A stretch of 64,000 nt of DNA. It comes from SVQP01 sp045587385. Its GTDB lineage: Bacteria > Bacillota > Clostridia > Oscillospirales > CAG-272. The stretch covers positions 1 to 64,000 of the forward strand of contig JAZNCE010000048.1 of assembly GCA_045587385.1 (NCBI GenBank), written 5' to 3'. Every line of letters begins with the position of its first letter. Position 1 is the first letter of the stretch. The position numbers and the translations under genes are program-made. Below, piece by piece: positions 50,959 through 60,549 of this stretch. The notes under the pieces are model-generated. The model searched no databases. It was not told where the DNA came from and saw only the letters and a list, made by a program, of their open reading frames with translations.

Positions 50959-51978
50959 TTAAGATTTTTTGTGCTGAGCTTTGAAGAAAGCTTCTTTGCG
51001 TTTGTTCGATTTACAATATGGGCAGGAGTAGAGACCTTTCTTATATTTGTGTAGTGGATTTTTCTTGCACGTATTTGTTATCTCTTTTTCATAGGCAGAT
51101 AGTGCATTGAAATACCATTCAATCGGAACATTTTCGCCATTGAAAGTCTTTTGAAATAAATTTTGCAGTCGATAGGTCAGGCATTTATATGGCAAACTGT
51201 AAATCGGGGGTTGATATCCTGCCGGACATTGTCCCTGTACATAAGGAAACTGGTAATTGCACATCAGCTCTGTGGGCTGTGGAACATTTTCGGTTGTGTT
51301 TCCTTTAGCAACTCCGACAGCGAAAGGATGGGCATCTATGATCAGTTGGAAGAGCATTAACGCTAAGGCAAAAATATCACTCTCCATTGAGAAAGTCGGC
51401 AAGGGCGCAGTTTTAAGCGTTTCTCCCTTGGGAATCGAGTTAGCAACGATTGAATACTCAGGAATACATACGTCACAACGGAAAACCTTGCCGCTCTTTT
51501 GATCTGATATATGCCATGAATCAACATCAATGAGTCGAACAAAGCCTGTGACGGGATCGATTAAAACGTTGAATGGATTAAGGTCACCAATCACAATACC
51601 AGCCTCTTTGTGAATCGAGTACAGCAGTGCAGTCATGTTCTTTGCGATTGTACAGCGTTTTTCCATGTCAAGTGATTCGTCATCCCAGATCTCATTCAGC
51701 GGAACACCATTGACTCTTCGCATTACGAATCCCACGCACTTCCCGTTTCGATACAATATGTCTTTCGGATAAGCAATCTGGTCTTCGAGATTTGCCGGAA
51801 CGCCCAATCTCAACATCGTTCTCAACTTTTCTTCTCGATATGAATTACAAAGCTCAGGCTTGTAAAGCTTAGCTATAGCACCGCTGTAATTTACCACTTC
51901 AAAGATAGTAGCTTCACCGCCTCGTCCGCATTGTTTGCCAAGGATATAGCGACTTCCGAGCAAAGATTGATATTCCAT
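50959..51978 (-). CDS. Protein kinase with C-terminal zinc ribbon (TerY-P-type, YegI-like)
   Basis: The 339-aa serine/threonine-type kinase has a Gly loop GRGGEATIFEV (18-28), a likely ATP-binding Lys37 in AIAKLY, the catalytic loop GDLNPFNVLID with Asp132 and Asn137, and DVD at 151-153 in place of DFG. The N-lobe is short. A zinc-ribbon-like tail (TCKKNPLH...YSCPYCKSNKR) follows a helical region, as in YegI-type kinases. ATG 51978 follows AAAGGAGG. It lies 14 bp after the transglutaminase-like gene, and the vWA and PP2C genes are further upstream in the same operon. Confidence 0.85.
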   Translation of the reverse strand: MEYQSLLGSRYILGKQCGRGGEATIFEVVNYSGAIAKLYKPELCNSYREEKLRTMLRLGVPANLEDQIAYPKDILYRNGKCVGFVMRRVNGVPLNEIWDDESLDMEKRCTIAKNMTALLYSIHKEAGIVIGDLNPFNVLIDPVTGFVRLIDVDSWHISDQKSGKVFRCDVCIPEYSIVANSIPKGETLKTAPLPTFSMESDIFALALMLFQLIIDAHPFAVGVAKGNTTENVPQPTELMCNYQFPYVQGQCPAGYQPPIYSLPYKCLTYRLQNLFQKTFNGENVPIEWYFNALSAYEKEITNTCKKNPLHKYKKGLYSCPYCKSNKRKEAFFKAQHKKS

Positions 51979-51992
51979 ACAATCCTCCTTTC

Positions 51993-52700
51993 TTAGATTT
52001 GGGGCAAAGGAAACACGTTCCACGCTTCATATTTTTCCTTGGGATAAGGAAGCATACAAAATCCATCATAAGAAACCTTATTTTCTGCACATATAGCTAC
52101 GGTCGGATCTAACGGATACCACTTGTCCGAAAGGCGTATTAATGCCCAAGCGTGAGGCACACCGTCATGCGTTCCTTGAACGCAAACAAGCGGAATATCT
52201 AATAAATCAGCGCAGATCTTGTAAGCTAATGTTGCAGCTTTGCAAATTCCTTTGGCATACAACAGAGGGCCTGCCGGGGTATGTGCAAACTTATGCTTTT
52301 CGTATTCAAAATCATAGACCACGTGCTTGGAGAAATACTCGTACACCGCTTTAGCTTGCTCAACTTTGCTATTGCTCACAGATTTAGCGTACGCGGCTAT
52401 TTTTTGTGCTTGATTTTCCATTTCCAATCGTACAACCTTATCTTTTTCAGAATCCAAAAAATAATGGAATTCTACGCAGAAGACCAATTCATTATATGTC
52501 TTGAACGTGTATTGTTGAAAAAATGAGATGTTGGGATGCTCGAGAATGATACAATCAATAATTTTTTCAAGATCCTCCGGTCTGAGGAAAGGCACGAAGG
52601 TCCTCTCCTCGTGATTTTTCAATGCTTCCAATAATTTCATGTAAGTTTGCTGTAGATGTTTCGGTAGAAACTGATAATAATAAACATAAGTATTATTCAT
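51993..52700 (-). CDS. Transglutaminase-like cysteine protease-fold protein
   Basis: The 235-aa cytoplasmic protein has the transglutaminase/papain-like triad in order: Cys153 in AKGICKAATLAY, His183 in VPHAWALIRL and Asp198 in WYPLDPT. The N-terminal ~90 residues are variable. Such enzymes may cleave or crosslink proteins; no signal peptide means it acts inside the cell. Its ATG overlaps the end of the PP2C gene by 8 bp, so the two are tightly coupled. Transglutaminases are not part of the basic vWA-PP2C-kinase triad. Confidence 0.8.
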   Translation of the reverse strand: MNNTYVYYYQFLPKHLQQTYMKLLEALKNHEERTFVPFLRPEDLEKIIDCIILEHPNISFFQQYTFKTYNELVFCVEFHYFLDSEKDKVVRLEMENQAQKIAAYAKSVSNSKVEQAKAVYEYFSKHVVYDFEYEKHKFAHTPAGPLLYAKGICKAATLAYKICADLLDIPLVCVQGTHDGVPHAWALIRLSDKWYPLDPTVAICAENKVSYDGFCMLPYPKEKYEAWNVFPLPQI

Positions 52701-53766
52701 TTCTTTTCCTCAACAGTTTATCAAAAGCAAGCTTAATCCTTTTGAGAAGTGATTCGCGGATAGCATCTTGGGACTTGTCTGTTACGACCGCATCCCCTAT
52801 TTCCGTTTGATCGGTCTCTGCGTCGAGAGTTGCATACAAAAGTTTACGCCTTTTTTTGAAGAGCTGCTGCCAATCCGGGGGCATATAGTATTTCGGGGGT
52901 CTTGCAGAAGGGATCACATTTGTAGAACATATCAGCGCCGTCTTGTCATCAGTTATAGAGTCCAACAATAGAAACAATCCAGCTGATTTTTTTATACTGC
53001 CCATAACGTTCTGTGCAACGGATTTATTCAATCCGTATTTGCGTAAAGATCTAAACATGGCCGTATAGACCAAATTACGAGAAATTGCTTTTGGATTATC
53101 CACAAGATCCGATAACGTTACCCCTTTGTGTTTTAAATACCTGATCGTGTTGGAATCGGAAAGCAACATCAAAAGCGGAACGTATAGTCCATCGGTGTCT
53201 TCAATTGCCGGTTGCCTGATTTTGTCCATAATTCCATCGGTGGCGCATATAATCGAAACTATTTCTTGATCTATTCGATCTATGTGCCAGTATTTTGCGC
53301 CCGAACGCAGTGTAAGGACACATTGATCGACTCTTTGGCAAGGTGTCAAGTTCACATATTTACCGTTGGTTTGCTGAGCTATGATGCCGCCATCTCCGCA
53401 ATGCCCGTAATAAAAAGTTGAGGTGACGTAATCATAAACAATGACCATTAAAGTAGTGTCGTACTCCGCAAGGTCCTCTTTGGCTTGATCCGCTTGACGT
53501 TTTATATTTGAAAGGGCTTTTTGATAGGCCGTACGAATAAGAGATTTGACAACAAGCTCGTTTCTGTCTACCAATGGATAGTTTTCAACAATAAATGTTG
53601 CAACAGTCTCCACTGCAAGACTGGATCCCTCGCCGCCGCATTTAGCAGATCCTACGCCATCCGCGATTGCAGCAACAAACAAATCTTCCTCGTGGAGGAC
53701 GCAATATGCGTCCTCCGAAGTTTTGTGATGCTTTCCCGGAACGTAAGCAACATTACATTTTAGCAT
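52693..53766 (-). CDS. PP2C-family serine/threonine phosphatase (TerY-P type)
   Basis: The 357-aa protein matches PP2C metal-dependent phosphatases. It has SEDAY with Asp19, IADGVGS with Asp36-Gly37, GHCGDGGII, CATDGIMD with Asp177 and TDDKTAL with Asp273-Asp274, all metal-binding positions. A basic C-terminal extension (about 280-357) is unlike the catalytic core. It probably reverses the action of the neighbouring kinase. ATG 53766 follows GGAGG by 10 nt. Confidence 0.87.
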   Translation of the reverse strand: MLKCNVAYVPGKHHKTSEDAYCVLHEEDLFVAAIADGVGSAKCGGEGSSLAVETVATFIVENYPLVDRNELVVKSLIRTAYQKALSNIKRQADQAKEDLAEYDTTLMVIVYDYVTSTFYYGHCGDGGIIAQQTNGKYVNLTPCQRVDQCVLTLRSGAKYWHIDRIDQEIVSIICATDGIMDKIRQPAIEDTDGLYVPLLMLLSDSNTIRYLKHKGVTLSDLVDNPKAISRNLVYTAMFRSLRKYGLNKSVAQNVMGSIKKSAGLFLLLDSITDDKTALICSTNVIPSARPPKYYMPPDWQQLFKKRRKLLYATLDAETDQTEIGDAVVTDKSQDAIRESLLKRIKLAFDKLLRKRNE

Positions 53767-53798
53767 AGCATAATGACCTCCAGGACAAAATGGAATAA

Positions 53799-54521
53799 TT
53801 ACCAGTCAGATGGCACTACGGCGAATCCCTGAGGCAAGGGTCCTAGCTGACAATTGTTGCCATCGCTAATAGCGCGGCTATAGGAGATAGTCGATATGCT
53901 CTCAGAAAGCCAGTCAAACAATCCCGAGAGAGCCCCTTCATCGGTGCATTGAATCGTCCTTTTACTGAGGCTGGCAAGAGTTTGCATATCTGTGTTCTCA
54001 AGTCCAACCCCACAGCAGAACAGTCTGATTTTTTTCTGATCTTCACGTTCTCGCAATCTTTTTTTGGCTTCTTCCAAACTATCCGAGGGAAGGCCGTCTG
54101 TAACAACCATGACAAAAGGAGTAAATGCTGGAGTGCCGATAGATGAATAGACTCTGTTTCTTTCTCTGGTTAATTCAATAGATTTGATGATTGCCTCACC
54201 AAGAGGCGTGGTACCTTCCGCAACTATTTCAAGTGGGGGCTGTTTTACAAACTCGGCCATAGGTATCCAATCTTGAATCACCTTTACACCACGCCCACCA
54301 AATGTTAATACGCACACATCCACTCTCTTCAACGTAATCGGGTCGGATGAATTAGATTTCTTAAAATTTTCGATTCCGTCAATAACGGCTTGGAGCTTTG
54401 ATCCGTTGTTCATTGACCCTGATTCGTCAATCGCAATAACTGCCGCCAAATGCCCCTCCGAACAGGCTAAAATTTCGTTATAAGGTGCCTGCTTAATTTC
54501 AATAGAGTTGTTAGTTGACAT
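53799..54521 (-). CDS. von Willebrand factor A protein (TerY-like)
   Basis: The 240-aa cytoplasmic protein is one vWA domain with an intact MIDAS metal site: Asp32-x-Ser34-x-Ser36 in IDESGSM, Thr104/105 in EGTTPLGEA and Asp142 in VVTDGLPSD. It ends with a short Cys/Asn-rich region. Size and sequence fit TerY-type stand-alone vWA proteins. It lies 32 bp before the PP2C gene, and together with the kinase gives the three-protein TerY-P set. Confidence 0.87.
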   Translation of the reverse strand: MSTNNSIEIKQAPYNEILACSEGHLAAVIAIDESGSMNNGSKLQAVIDGIENFKKSNSSDPITLKRVDVCVLTFGGRGVKVIQDWIPMAEFVKQPPLEIVAEGTTPLGEAIIKSIELTRERNRVYSSIGTPAFTPFVMVVTDGLPSDSLEEAKKRLREREDQKKIRLFCCGVGLENTDMQTLASLSKRTIQCTDEGALSGLFDWLSESISTISYSRAISDGNNCQLGPLPQGFAVVPSDW

Positions 54522-54580
54522 ATTTATTTCCCTTTCTCATTATCAATTATTATTTTAAAATCGTTGATTTGTATAACGTC

Positions 54581-55120
54581 TTATTTAACCTTTATGTTTG
54601 TAATAGTGCAGTTCTTCGCTTGGTATGTCCATGTTCCGTTCATATAGGGATCTCTCGCTCTTCCGTAAGGATATTTATACATCAAATCGTGTACAGAAAC
54701 TCTGCAATTGTCATTCCGAGAGCAAATGTTCTGCTTAGCTACCAAGTATTCAATCGTAATTTTGTATGTCACACCTTTCTTAAGCCCTTTAAGAGTTGAA
54801 GATACGGAAGAAGGTGTAAGATCAAAGCTATCTTTAATATAGAACACTTTCGTACCGTTAATGGCAGGGGTAATTGTCAATTTCAACTCCGGAGCATCAC
54901 ATCTATGACCGTAAGCCTTTGCCCCAGTAGATGTGAACTTAATTGAAGCGTTATTACCTGTCGCACGAACCGTAAAGGTTACTTTTGAATCAGCATTAAA
55001 GGTGCGTGGTGTAGTGGATGCAGCTGACGCGCTAACGCTGAAAACACTTATGCTCGAAAGCAACACTGTGCAGAGGCAGAGGATGGAGATGAGTTTGGTG
55101 AATGTTTTTTTGATTTTCAT
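54581..55120 (-). CDS. Secreted protein of unknown function
   Basis: The 179-aa protein has a clear signal peptide (about residues 1-33, ending SASAAS). The mature part is beta-rich with four Cys (HRCDAP, NICSRNDNC, KNCTITN) and no known motif. AGGAAG precedes ATG 55120. It is 60 bp upstream of the vWA gene, on the same strand. An extracellular protein within a kinase/phosphatase locus is unexpected; it may be a sensor partner or effector (inference). Confidence 0.65.
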   Translation of the reverse strand: MKIKKTFTKLISILCLCTVLLSSISVFSVSASAASTTPRTFNADSKVTFTVRATGNNASIKFTSTGAKAYGHRCDAPELKLTITPAINGTKVFYIKDSFDLTPSSVSSTLKGLKKGVTYKITIEYLVAKQNICSRNDNCRVSVHDLMYKYPYGRARDPYMNGTWTYQAKNCTITNIKVK

Positions 55121-55253
55121 GTTAAAAATCTTCCTTTCTTTGATAAAATATGGTTTGATTGTGGTGGACCTCTCCTTAATTTAAGAAACCTCCTCTCTTT
55201 TTTGGAGAGATCCGTTAGGTGGATTTATATAATAAATTGTTTGAACTCTGAAA

Positions 55254-56165
55254 TTAGAGGCAGGCCGCGAAGATTGTAAAAAATCCTTTGTGATCTTTTT
55301 TGGGATGTTCATACAGAAAATCATCGTTCGATTCGTATGTGGCACGGTCATAGGTGAAGTACAAATGGATCTTTTTGCCAAGTCTGCTTGTCAAATCAGC
55401 AAGTTCTGCGGCGTGGGTTTTATCCTCTGCCACTATGATTACGGATAACTCATCGCCAATTTTGATATTTGTATTGGATTTTCTGTGTTTATATAGTTTG
55501 ATAACTCTCTCAAGCTTATCCATGAGATCATCGTTAGCAGTAGGTGTTCTTCTGGCAACCTCAACAAAGCTACGTACAACCTCGTCATTATCATCGAGAA
55601 TCATTGCCGTGGGTCTCACGATTATGGAGGCCTTCTGATTTTCATTTTTTGCCTCTACAAAGGCAACATTAGCCACTTTGATATTATCATATTTGCCAGC
55701 GATCAAAAGCTGGTTTGCTGCGAGGATACGTTTGTATCCGAATACGTCTAATTCCGATAAGTAACCACCAAGTCTGTATCGAATTCCCTCAGATGCTAAC
55801 AGGGACACTCCGCGACCGGCGATAATATACCCTTTTCCGGAGAAGTATCCTGTCGCGGATTCAAACGACAATTTTTGGACGAATCCTGAAGCCGACAATT
55901 TCTTTAAGTGCCACTGGATTTCGTGCTTTGTGTAGCTATAGCCCTTATTTGTAAAAAGACGAAACAACAATTCCGACGTAACTACAAGGTGAACGGAAAG
56001 AGCTCGACAAATCTCTCGATCAAGATCAACGATTAAAATCGAGGTGGGCCTGTCAACAGTGTGTCTGCGAACGTATTCGCTATCATAGTCAAACACGCTG
56101 AACGGACTCTTCTTTTCGTCAATTATGGTTGTATTTTCTTTCATATTTAAATTCTGAATTTTCAT
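55254..56165 (-). CDS. Winged-helix protein with a C-terminal alpha/beta domain
   Basis: A 303-aa protein. Residues ~60-105 (ELLFRLFTNKGYSYTKHEIQWHLKKLSASGFVQKL) look like a winged helix. The middle (FGYKRILAANQLLI, VANVAFVEAKNENQKASIIVRPTAMIL) and end (DELSVIIVAEDKTHAAELADLTSRL) alternate strands and helices, as in replication-relaxation or DUF5697-type proteins of mobile elements. That resemblance is weak. GGAGG precedes ATG 56165 by 10 nt. It could regulate the island. Confidence 0.65.
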   Translation of the reverse strand: MKIQNLNMKENTTIIDEKKSPFSVFDYDSEYVRRHTVDRPTSILIVDLDREICRALSVHLVVTSELLFRLFTNKGYSYTKHEIQWHLKKLSASGFVQKLSFESATGYFSGKGYIIAGRGVSLLASEGIRYRLGGYLSELDVFGYKRILAANQLLIAGKYDNIKVANVAFVEAKNENQKASIIVRPTAMILDDNDEVVRSFVEVARRTPTANDDLMDKLERVIKLYKHRKSNTNIKIGDELSVIIVAEDKTHAAELADLTSRLGKKIHLYFTYDRATYESNDDFLYEHPKKDHKGFFTIFAACL

Positions 56166-56301
56166 TATTATGTATCCTCCAAAAAATTATTGTCATCGGA
56201 TTGATTGGTAACAATGACCATCATCTCAAATTATCGTGAAATATATGTGAGAGTGCCTTATCAAGGCGGTCGAATTAGTATCTTCATTATATAATCACCT
56301 C

Positions 56302-56577
56302 TTAAGCGACATCTTCAGCAAACTGAAGAACGCTTTCAATCACTCCTCTTGGGAAGCGATCTTCAAAGAGTTTTGTGATATATACGAGGACTTGGCTGCC
56401 TACGCTCCATCCTCCGAACACATAGCTCATAGCAGACTTGCCATTCTCAAGCTGAAGCTCTACGATACATCCGGATGGTGTCCTTCTGCGTACGATTCCT
56501 TGATAGGACGAATAAAGTTCCACATCTTGGTTGTTGATACTTGAATTTACTGGTGAATTATGATATAATATTTCCAT
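56302..56577 (-). CDS. Small beta-barrel (OB/S1-like) protein
   Basis: A 91-aa protein with strand-rich sequence YQGIVRRRTPSGCIVELQLENGKSAMSYVFGGWSVGSQVLVYITK that resembles an S1/OB-type RNA-binding fold. No exact family was recognised. GGAGG precedes ATG 56577. It is the first gene of the minus-strand arm and diverges from the 1283-aa gene. Confidence 0.65.
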   Translation of the reverse strand: MEILYHNSPVNSSINNQDVELYSSYQGIVRRRTPSGCIVELQLENGKSAMSYVFGGWSVGSQVLVYITKLFEDRFPRGVIESVLQFAEDVA

Positions 56578-56643
56578 AAGTGATACCTCCGTTTTCTTTG
56601 TGACTATATGATATCACATAGCGAAGACAGCGGAAAGGTATCG

Positions 56644-56662
56644 AAAGTGTACTAAAAGTGTA
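56644..56662 (+). promoter_or_regulatory. Paired AAAGTGTA direct repeat in the divergent control region
   Basis: Two copies of AAAGTGTA (56644-56651 and 56655-56662) are spaced 11 bp start to start, one DNA turn, as for OmpR-type dimers. A TGATATCA palindrome lies at about 56608-56615. It is located 20 bp before the 1283-aa gene. Confidence 0.4.
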
Positions 56663-56683
56663 ATCAACAAAAGGGAGGCATTT

Positions 56684-59600
56684 ATGACAGCGTTTAGGCT
56701 TGTTTACCAATATCTTAAACATCGAAAAGGCATGAGTATAGAATCATTAGCCGAAAATTTGTATATGAGTCCTGAAACCGTGAAAAAATGGTTAAAGAAT
56801 GGTTTTAGGGCAAACAATATTACTCCTGAAAAGATTGCAAATCAACTTTTTGATTCAGATGCTCTTATGGAAGATTTCATAAACTACTTGGACAACATAG
56901 GCTTTTCTTTTTCTCAAAAAGCAAACGGAGAAATAAATACAGATACATTCATTAATGCCCTATCCTCTCTTTTGCAAAATGATTCGCCCAACAAATTCCC
57001 TGATGATTTTGGAAAAAACAAAAATTTGACAGCAGAAAATGTACAAACTACTGTCAATATTGTTTTTTCAATTATAGATACTATATCTAATATCTCTCTC
57101 CCCGACTATTCCACATTGACAAACACAAACAGCAAGTACTGTACTGTTAGCCGAGCTACACTTATATCGCTTGCTAAGCATTGTTTGAATATAGATATAG
57201 ACAATGAGCTTAGTGAAGGATGTACAGTTGATGCGTTGAATCAGCATATTCAAGATAATCCCTGCGATTTTCTTAAAGAATTTGCTAAGCAAGGGTATAA
57301 ATTTGAAGAGAAAAACGAGTTGGTTGTTGTTAAAGCTTTGAATCATACCAATACCGAAGTTAATGACGACACATTGTTTGAAACCTTAAAAACACTGTTT
57401 GAGGCATACAAACTTTTCGATCATTCAGATGTATCGTGCCTTAAAAAGAAAGAAATTAATATAACATTAAGCACGTTTTCCAACGCACTGGCCTTTCGCG
57501 GACTATTCATTACTCCCGAGCGCAAAAAATATTTCTGTGAATTTGTTCGTTATAACATACTGACAAGTAACCACGATTGCAACTATATATATCCTATACT
57601 CTATAGTGTAAAGGAACAGTATGCCGGGAAAATAGAAAAAAGCCCGCCTCTTGTGCAAGTCGGGCTTGAAAAAACAATTGAATTGGTGGGCGAATATTGC
57701 AATAATATTTTCCTAACAGATAACAATACCCTTCCTTTCATTCCAAATTTTCTTGCAACATTGGATTTTTATGATGTTGATAATTCTCAAAGGGTTAGAA
57801 TACTTGAAGATCTTATCTTTAATAAGAAAGCCTATGATATAAGACTAATAAAAGCTCTTGCGAGTATTAATTCGAGTCGTTTGATTATCTGTCAAAAATA
57901 CATTGAATCAACAATTTTTTCTCTATCAGATAAAGTCATCACCGAAGATATACGACGTGAACTTGTTGCATTCGTTTGCATGTTTGGCCGAGGCACATTT
58001 GAGCCTCTCGTCTATTTTGAAGCAAAAACCAATAAAAACTTTTTAAACTCCTTTTCAAGATTCACAAACTTTGTTTCGAGGAATTTTGACATCATTGTTT
58101 CCCATAATCATATACGTCGAAATGATATGGCACAAGGTTTATCGTATATTTTACTCACTATGAGTAGATATGATAAAAATTTAGCTAAAGCAACTCTACG
58201 CAACGTTAGATTGGAAAAGTTTGAAGACCATAAATTATTGACGGAAACATGTAAATTTATTATTGATGGGGAAGTTAGCTTTCGCTGTGCTACAAGTTTT
58301 ACTAAAAGCTTTTCAAAAAGGAAAGATTTCTTTGATTATGTAGAAACTCATCTGATATGTTCAAAAAATCCGTTTTTGGAAAACGATAACGCAATGATGT
58401 TAGAGGTCCTAAGCCAAATTCGTTCAGCTGCCAGAAAGAAGAATAATGAAGAAGACGATGATATAGAATTATCACAAAATTTAAAGGATTTCGCAGACAA
58501 CCTTTTGTTTTGGATTACTGAGGCTGCAATGGAAGATGTTAGACAAAATAGGCCAGTCCGTCATTTGTTTTGGCTTGCCAAGCAGTACCCTAATTGTATT
58601 AACTACGAATTAAACAACGATTATAACGAAAAAAGATCGGATGTTTTTGTTCAATTAATAAAGAATAGTAATTTTGAAATAATATTACCAAGCCATTTTC
58701 AAAACATATGGGATGTATTTAGTTTGAAAACAAAACAAGATCTCACATTTGCGGGAGAACTCGATAAATGCATTTCTTATCTGTTTGAAAAGAATAAGCA
58801 ATTTGAAGCACTCGACTTCATTATTTCAAACTATCGATTTGCTAGCACAATCAACCGGGCAAGAATTTTATGTTGTATTAAATCATTAGCAAACAGCCCG
58901 GAATTGTCAAATTTATCCTCGCCTATACTTTCAAAAGTTATCGGTTTTGCAAAAAGAAACTACGCTGATGAGGAATTGGGAGAAATCAAAGAACGGTTAA
59001 TCCTCTCGTTGTCGCAACTTAAAAAGAGTAATAGGATATCTATCTATGATAGGTTTAATGCGTATTACAAATTATTAGACAAGCCTCTTGCAGAGAAAAT
59101 AGCTCTTTCTATTACCATCGACGAAGCTGATAAGTATTTAACTTTTGTAGATGATGTGCTTGATTCAAAATATAATTCATGGCAAAGAGCTTGCCTCAAG
59201 GGCTTACTTTCAAATCTGTTACATCCCTCAATTTTTTGGACATTGAACTTAGATCGTCAGATCAAGTTGATTCATTACGTAAAAAATAAAGGAGAGTATT
59301 ATGCAGACTTAAAAAATCTAATGCAAGATATAGTTGACAGAAACAACTTCTCTATCTTAGACTCAAGGCTCCGAACTGCGTTAACCATTCACTGCCATAA
59401 CTATATTGATCTCAAATATCCTCAAAACGCGTGTTTCCTTGAATTTCTTGAAAACACTTTAAACAAATTGACACAGAACGCTTATACACACTCAGAAATC
59501 AGAAACACTTACGGGTTAAAAACCGATACTCTTATTTACCATATTGTAGATGCATTTAAAAATCAACCCCAAAAAACTGCAATAATATGTGTTAGCTCAA

Positions 59601-60535
59601 TTTGCAAAATATATAAGCAATTATCAATTCTTTCTACAGAACAAGAGTGGAACCCCTACAAAGCGTCTTTGTTAGCAGACAGAATCAAATTGTTCCCTGC
59701 AATTGTAGCAAATCCCTGCATAAATAATATTGCAAAACATTATGCTCGCAAGATGTACGGAATGATTAACAAAGCAAAAATGGATCTCCTTGATTCGGAT
59801 TTGAAAGAGTTATTAAATGAACTTAGGAAAATTTGTCAGGATCAGTGGCCAAATTGGTTCGATATACATCCAATTGACATAACATTACTGCAAGAAGATA
59901 AAATCAAAGTTGGAATTGATGTTCCAATAGATAGTTTCTTAATTGATATTAGCGATACTTCTCGTTTTTCTTATGACAAGGCACAGAATGACCTTAGAAA
60001 ATGGCGCGAAAATATTGATGCTCGGCCTCGGCCACTGGAACCTTCAGAAAAGAATGAGGTTGTAGCAGTATCCTGTAGAAATGGTTATGTACCGATTTCG
60101 GGCTGGGGACTCGTATATGAGTGTGTTAAAGAGAAGAGAGATGGCTATTATAGTCCATCTGAAATAAAATCAACTATCATTTCAATAGCTGAAATTGCTC
60201 AAATACAAACAAAAAACAATTCCACACAATCGTTAAATTGCGAGGAAATTATTTATCAGTTCGAAAGAACATTTAATGCTCTGATGACGAGGATACCCCA
60301 AAAAGCCCAGAAGCATGGACGGTATAATCGGATTTATATACGCGACGATGCATATGACATTATTGATTATAAGATTCTTCCGGATGTCGTTGCTTTTGTC
60401 AATTTCTATCATGATTATATCAAAGGGACATCGGCGCTCGAACCCAAAATAAAGACCTCGGTATTGGAAGCATTTTATGATTATCATAAAATGGTTCTGC
60501 GATTGTTAGATAAAATAATTCTCAAAGAATGCTAA
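56684..60535 (+). CDS. Large uncharacterised protein with N-terminal helix-turn-helix
   Basis: A 1283-aa cytoplasmic protein. Residues ~15-50 (GMSIESLAENLYMSPETVKKWLKNGF) form a clear HTH of the kind used to bind DNA. The remainder is almost entirely alpha-helical and AT-rich in codon use, with no Walker A, nuclease, protease or membrane motif found by reading. Long helical arrays of this kind often bind partner proteins. The last ~200 residues are beta-containing (VPISGWGLVYECV). GGGAGG precedes ATG 56684. It diverges from the TerY-P-type arm and leads a three-gene unit. Confidence 0.7.
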   Translation: MTAFRLVYQYLKHRKGMSIESLAENLYMSPETVKKWLKNGFRANNITPEKIANQLFDSDALMEDFINYLDNIGFSFSQKANGEINTDTFINALSSLLQNDSPNKFPDDFGKNKNLTAENVQTTVNIVFSIIDTISNISLPDYSTLTNTNSKYCTVSRATLISLAKHCLNIDIDNELSEGCTVDALNQHIQDNPCDFLKEFAKQGYKFEEKNELVVVKALNHTNTEVNDDTLFETLKTLFEAYKLFDHSDVSCLKKKEINITLSTFSNALAFRGLFITPERKKYFCEFVRYNILTSNHDCNYIYPILYSVKEQYAGKIEKSPPLVQVGLEKTIELVGEYCNNIFLTDNNTLPFIPNFLATLDFYDVDNSQRVRILEDLIFNKKAYDIRLIKALASINSSRLIICQKYIESTIFSLSDKVITEDIRRELVAFVCMFGRGTFEPLVYFEAKTNKNFLNSFSRFTNFVSRNFDIIVSHNHIRRNDMAQGLSYILLTMSRYDKNLAKATLRNVRLEKFEDHKLLTETCKFIIDGEVSFRCATSFTKSFSKRKDFFDYVETHLICSKNPFLENDNAMMLEVLSQIRSAARKKNNEEDDDIELSQNLKDFADNLLFWITEAAMEDVRQNRPVRHLFWLAKQYPNCINYELNNDYNEKRSDVFVQLIKNSNFEIILPSHFQNIWDVFSLKTKQDLTFAGELDKCISYLFEKNKQFEALDFIISNYRFASTINRARILCCIKSLANSPELSNLSSPILSKVIGFAKRNYADEELGEIKERLILSLSQLKKSNRISIYDRFNAYYKLLDKPLAEKIALSITIDEADKYLTFVDDVLDSKYNSWQRACLKGLLSNLLHPSIFWTLNLDRQIKLIHYVKNKGEYYADLKNLMQDIVDRNNFSILDSRLRTALTIHCHNYIDLKYPQNACFLEFLENTLNKLTQNAYTHSEIRNTYGLKTDTLIYHIVDAFKNQPQKTAIICVSSICKIYKQLSILSTEQEWNPYKASLLADRIKLFPAIVANPCINNIAKHYARKMYGMINKAKMDLLDSDLKELLNELRKICQDQWPNWFDIHPIDITLLQEDKIKVGIDVPIDSFLIDISDTSRFSYDKAQNDLRKWRENIDARPRPLEPSEKNEVVAVSCRNGYVPISGWGLVYECVKEKRDGYYSPSEIKSTIISIAEIAQIQTKNNSTQSLNCEEIIYQFERTFNALMTRIPQKAQKHGRYNRIYIRDDAYDIIDYKILPDVVAFVNFYHDYIKGTSALEPKIKTSVLEAFYDYHKMVLRLLDKIILKEC

Positions 60536-60549
60536 AGGGAGGAATCAAT

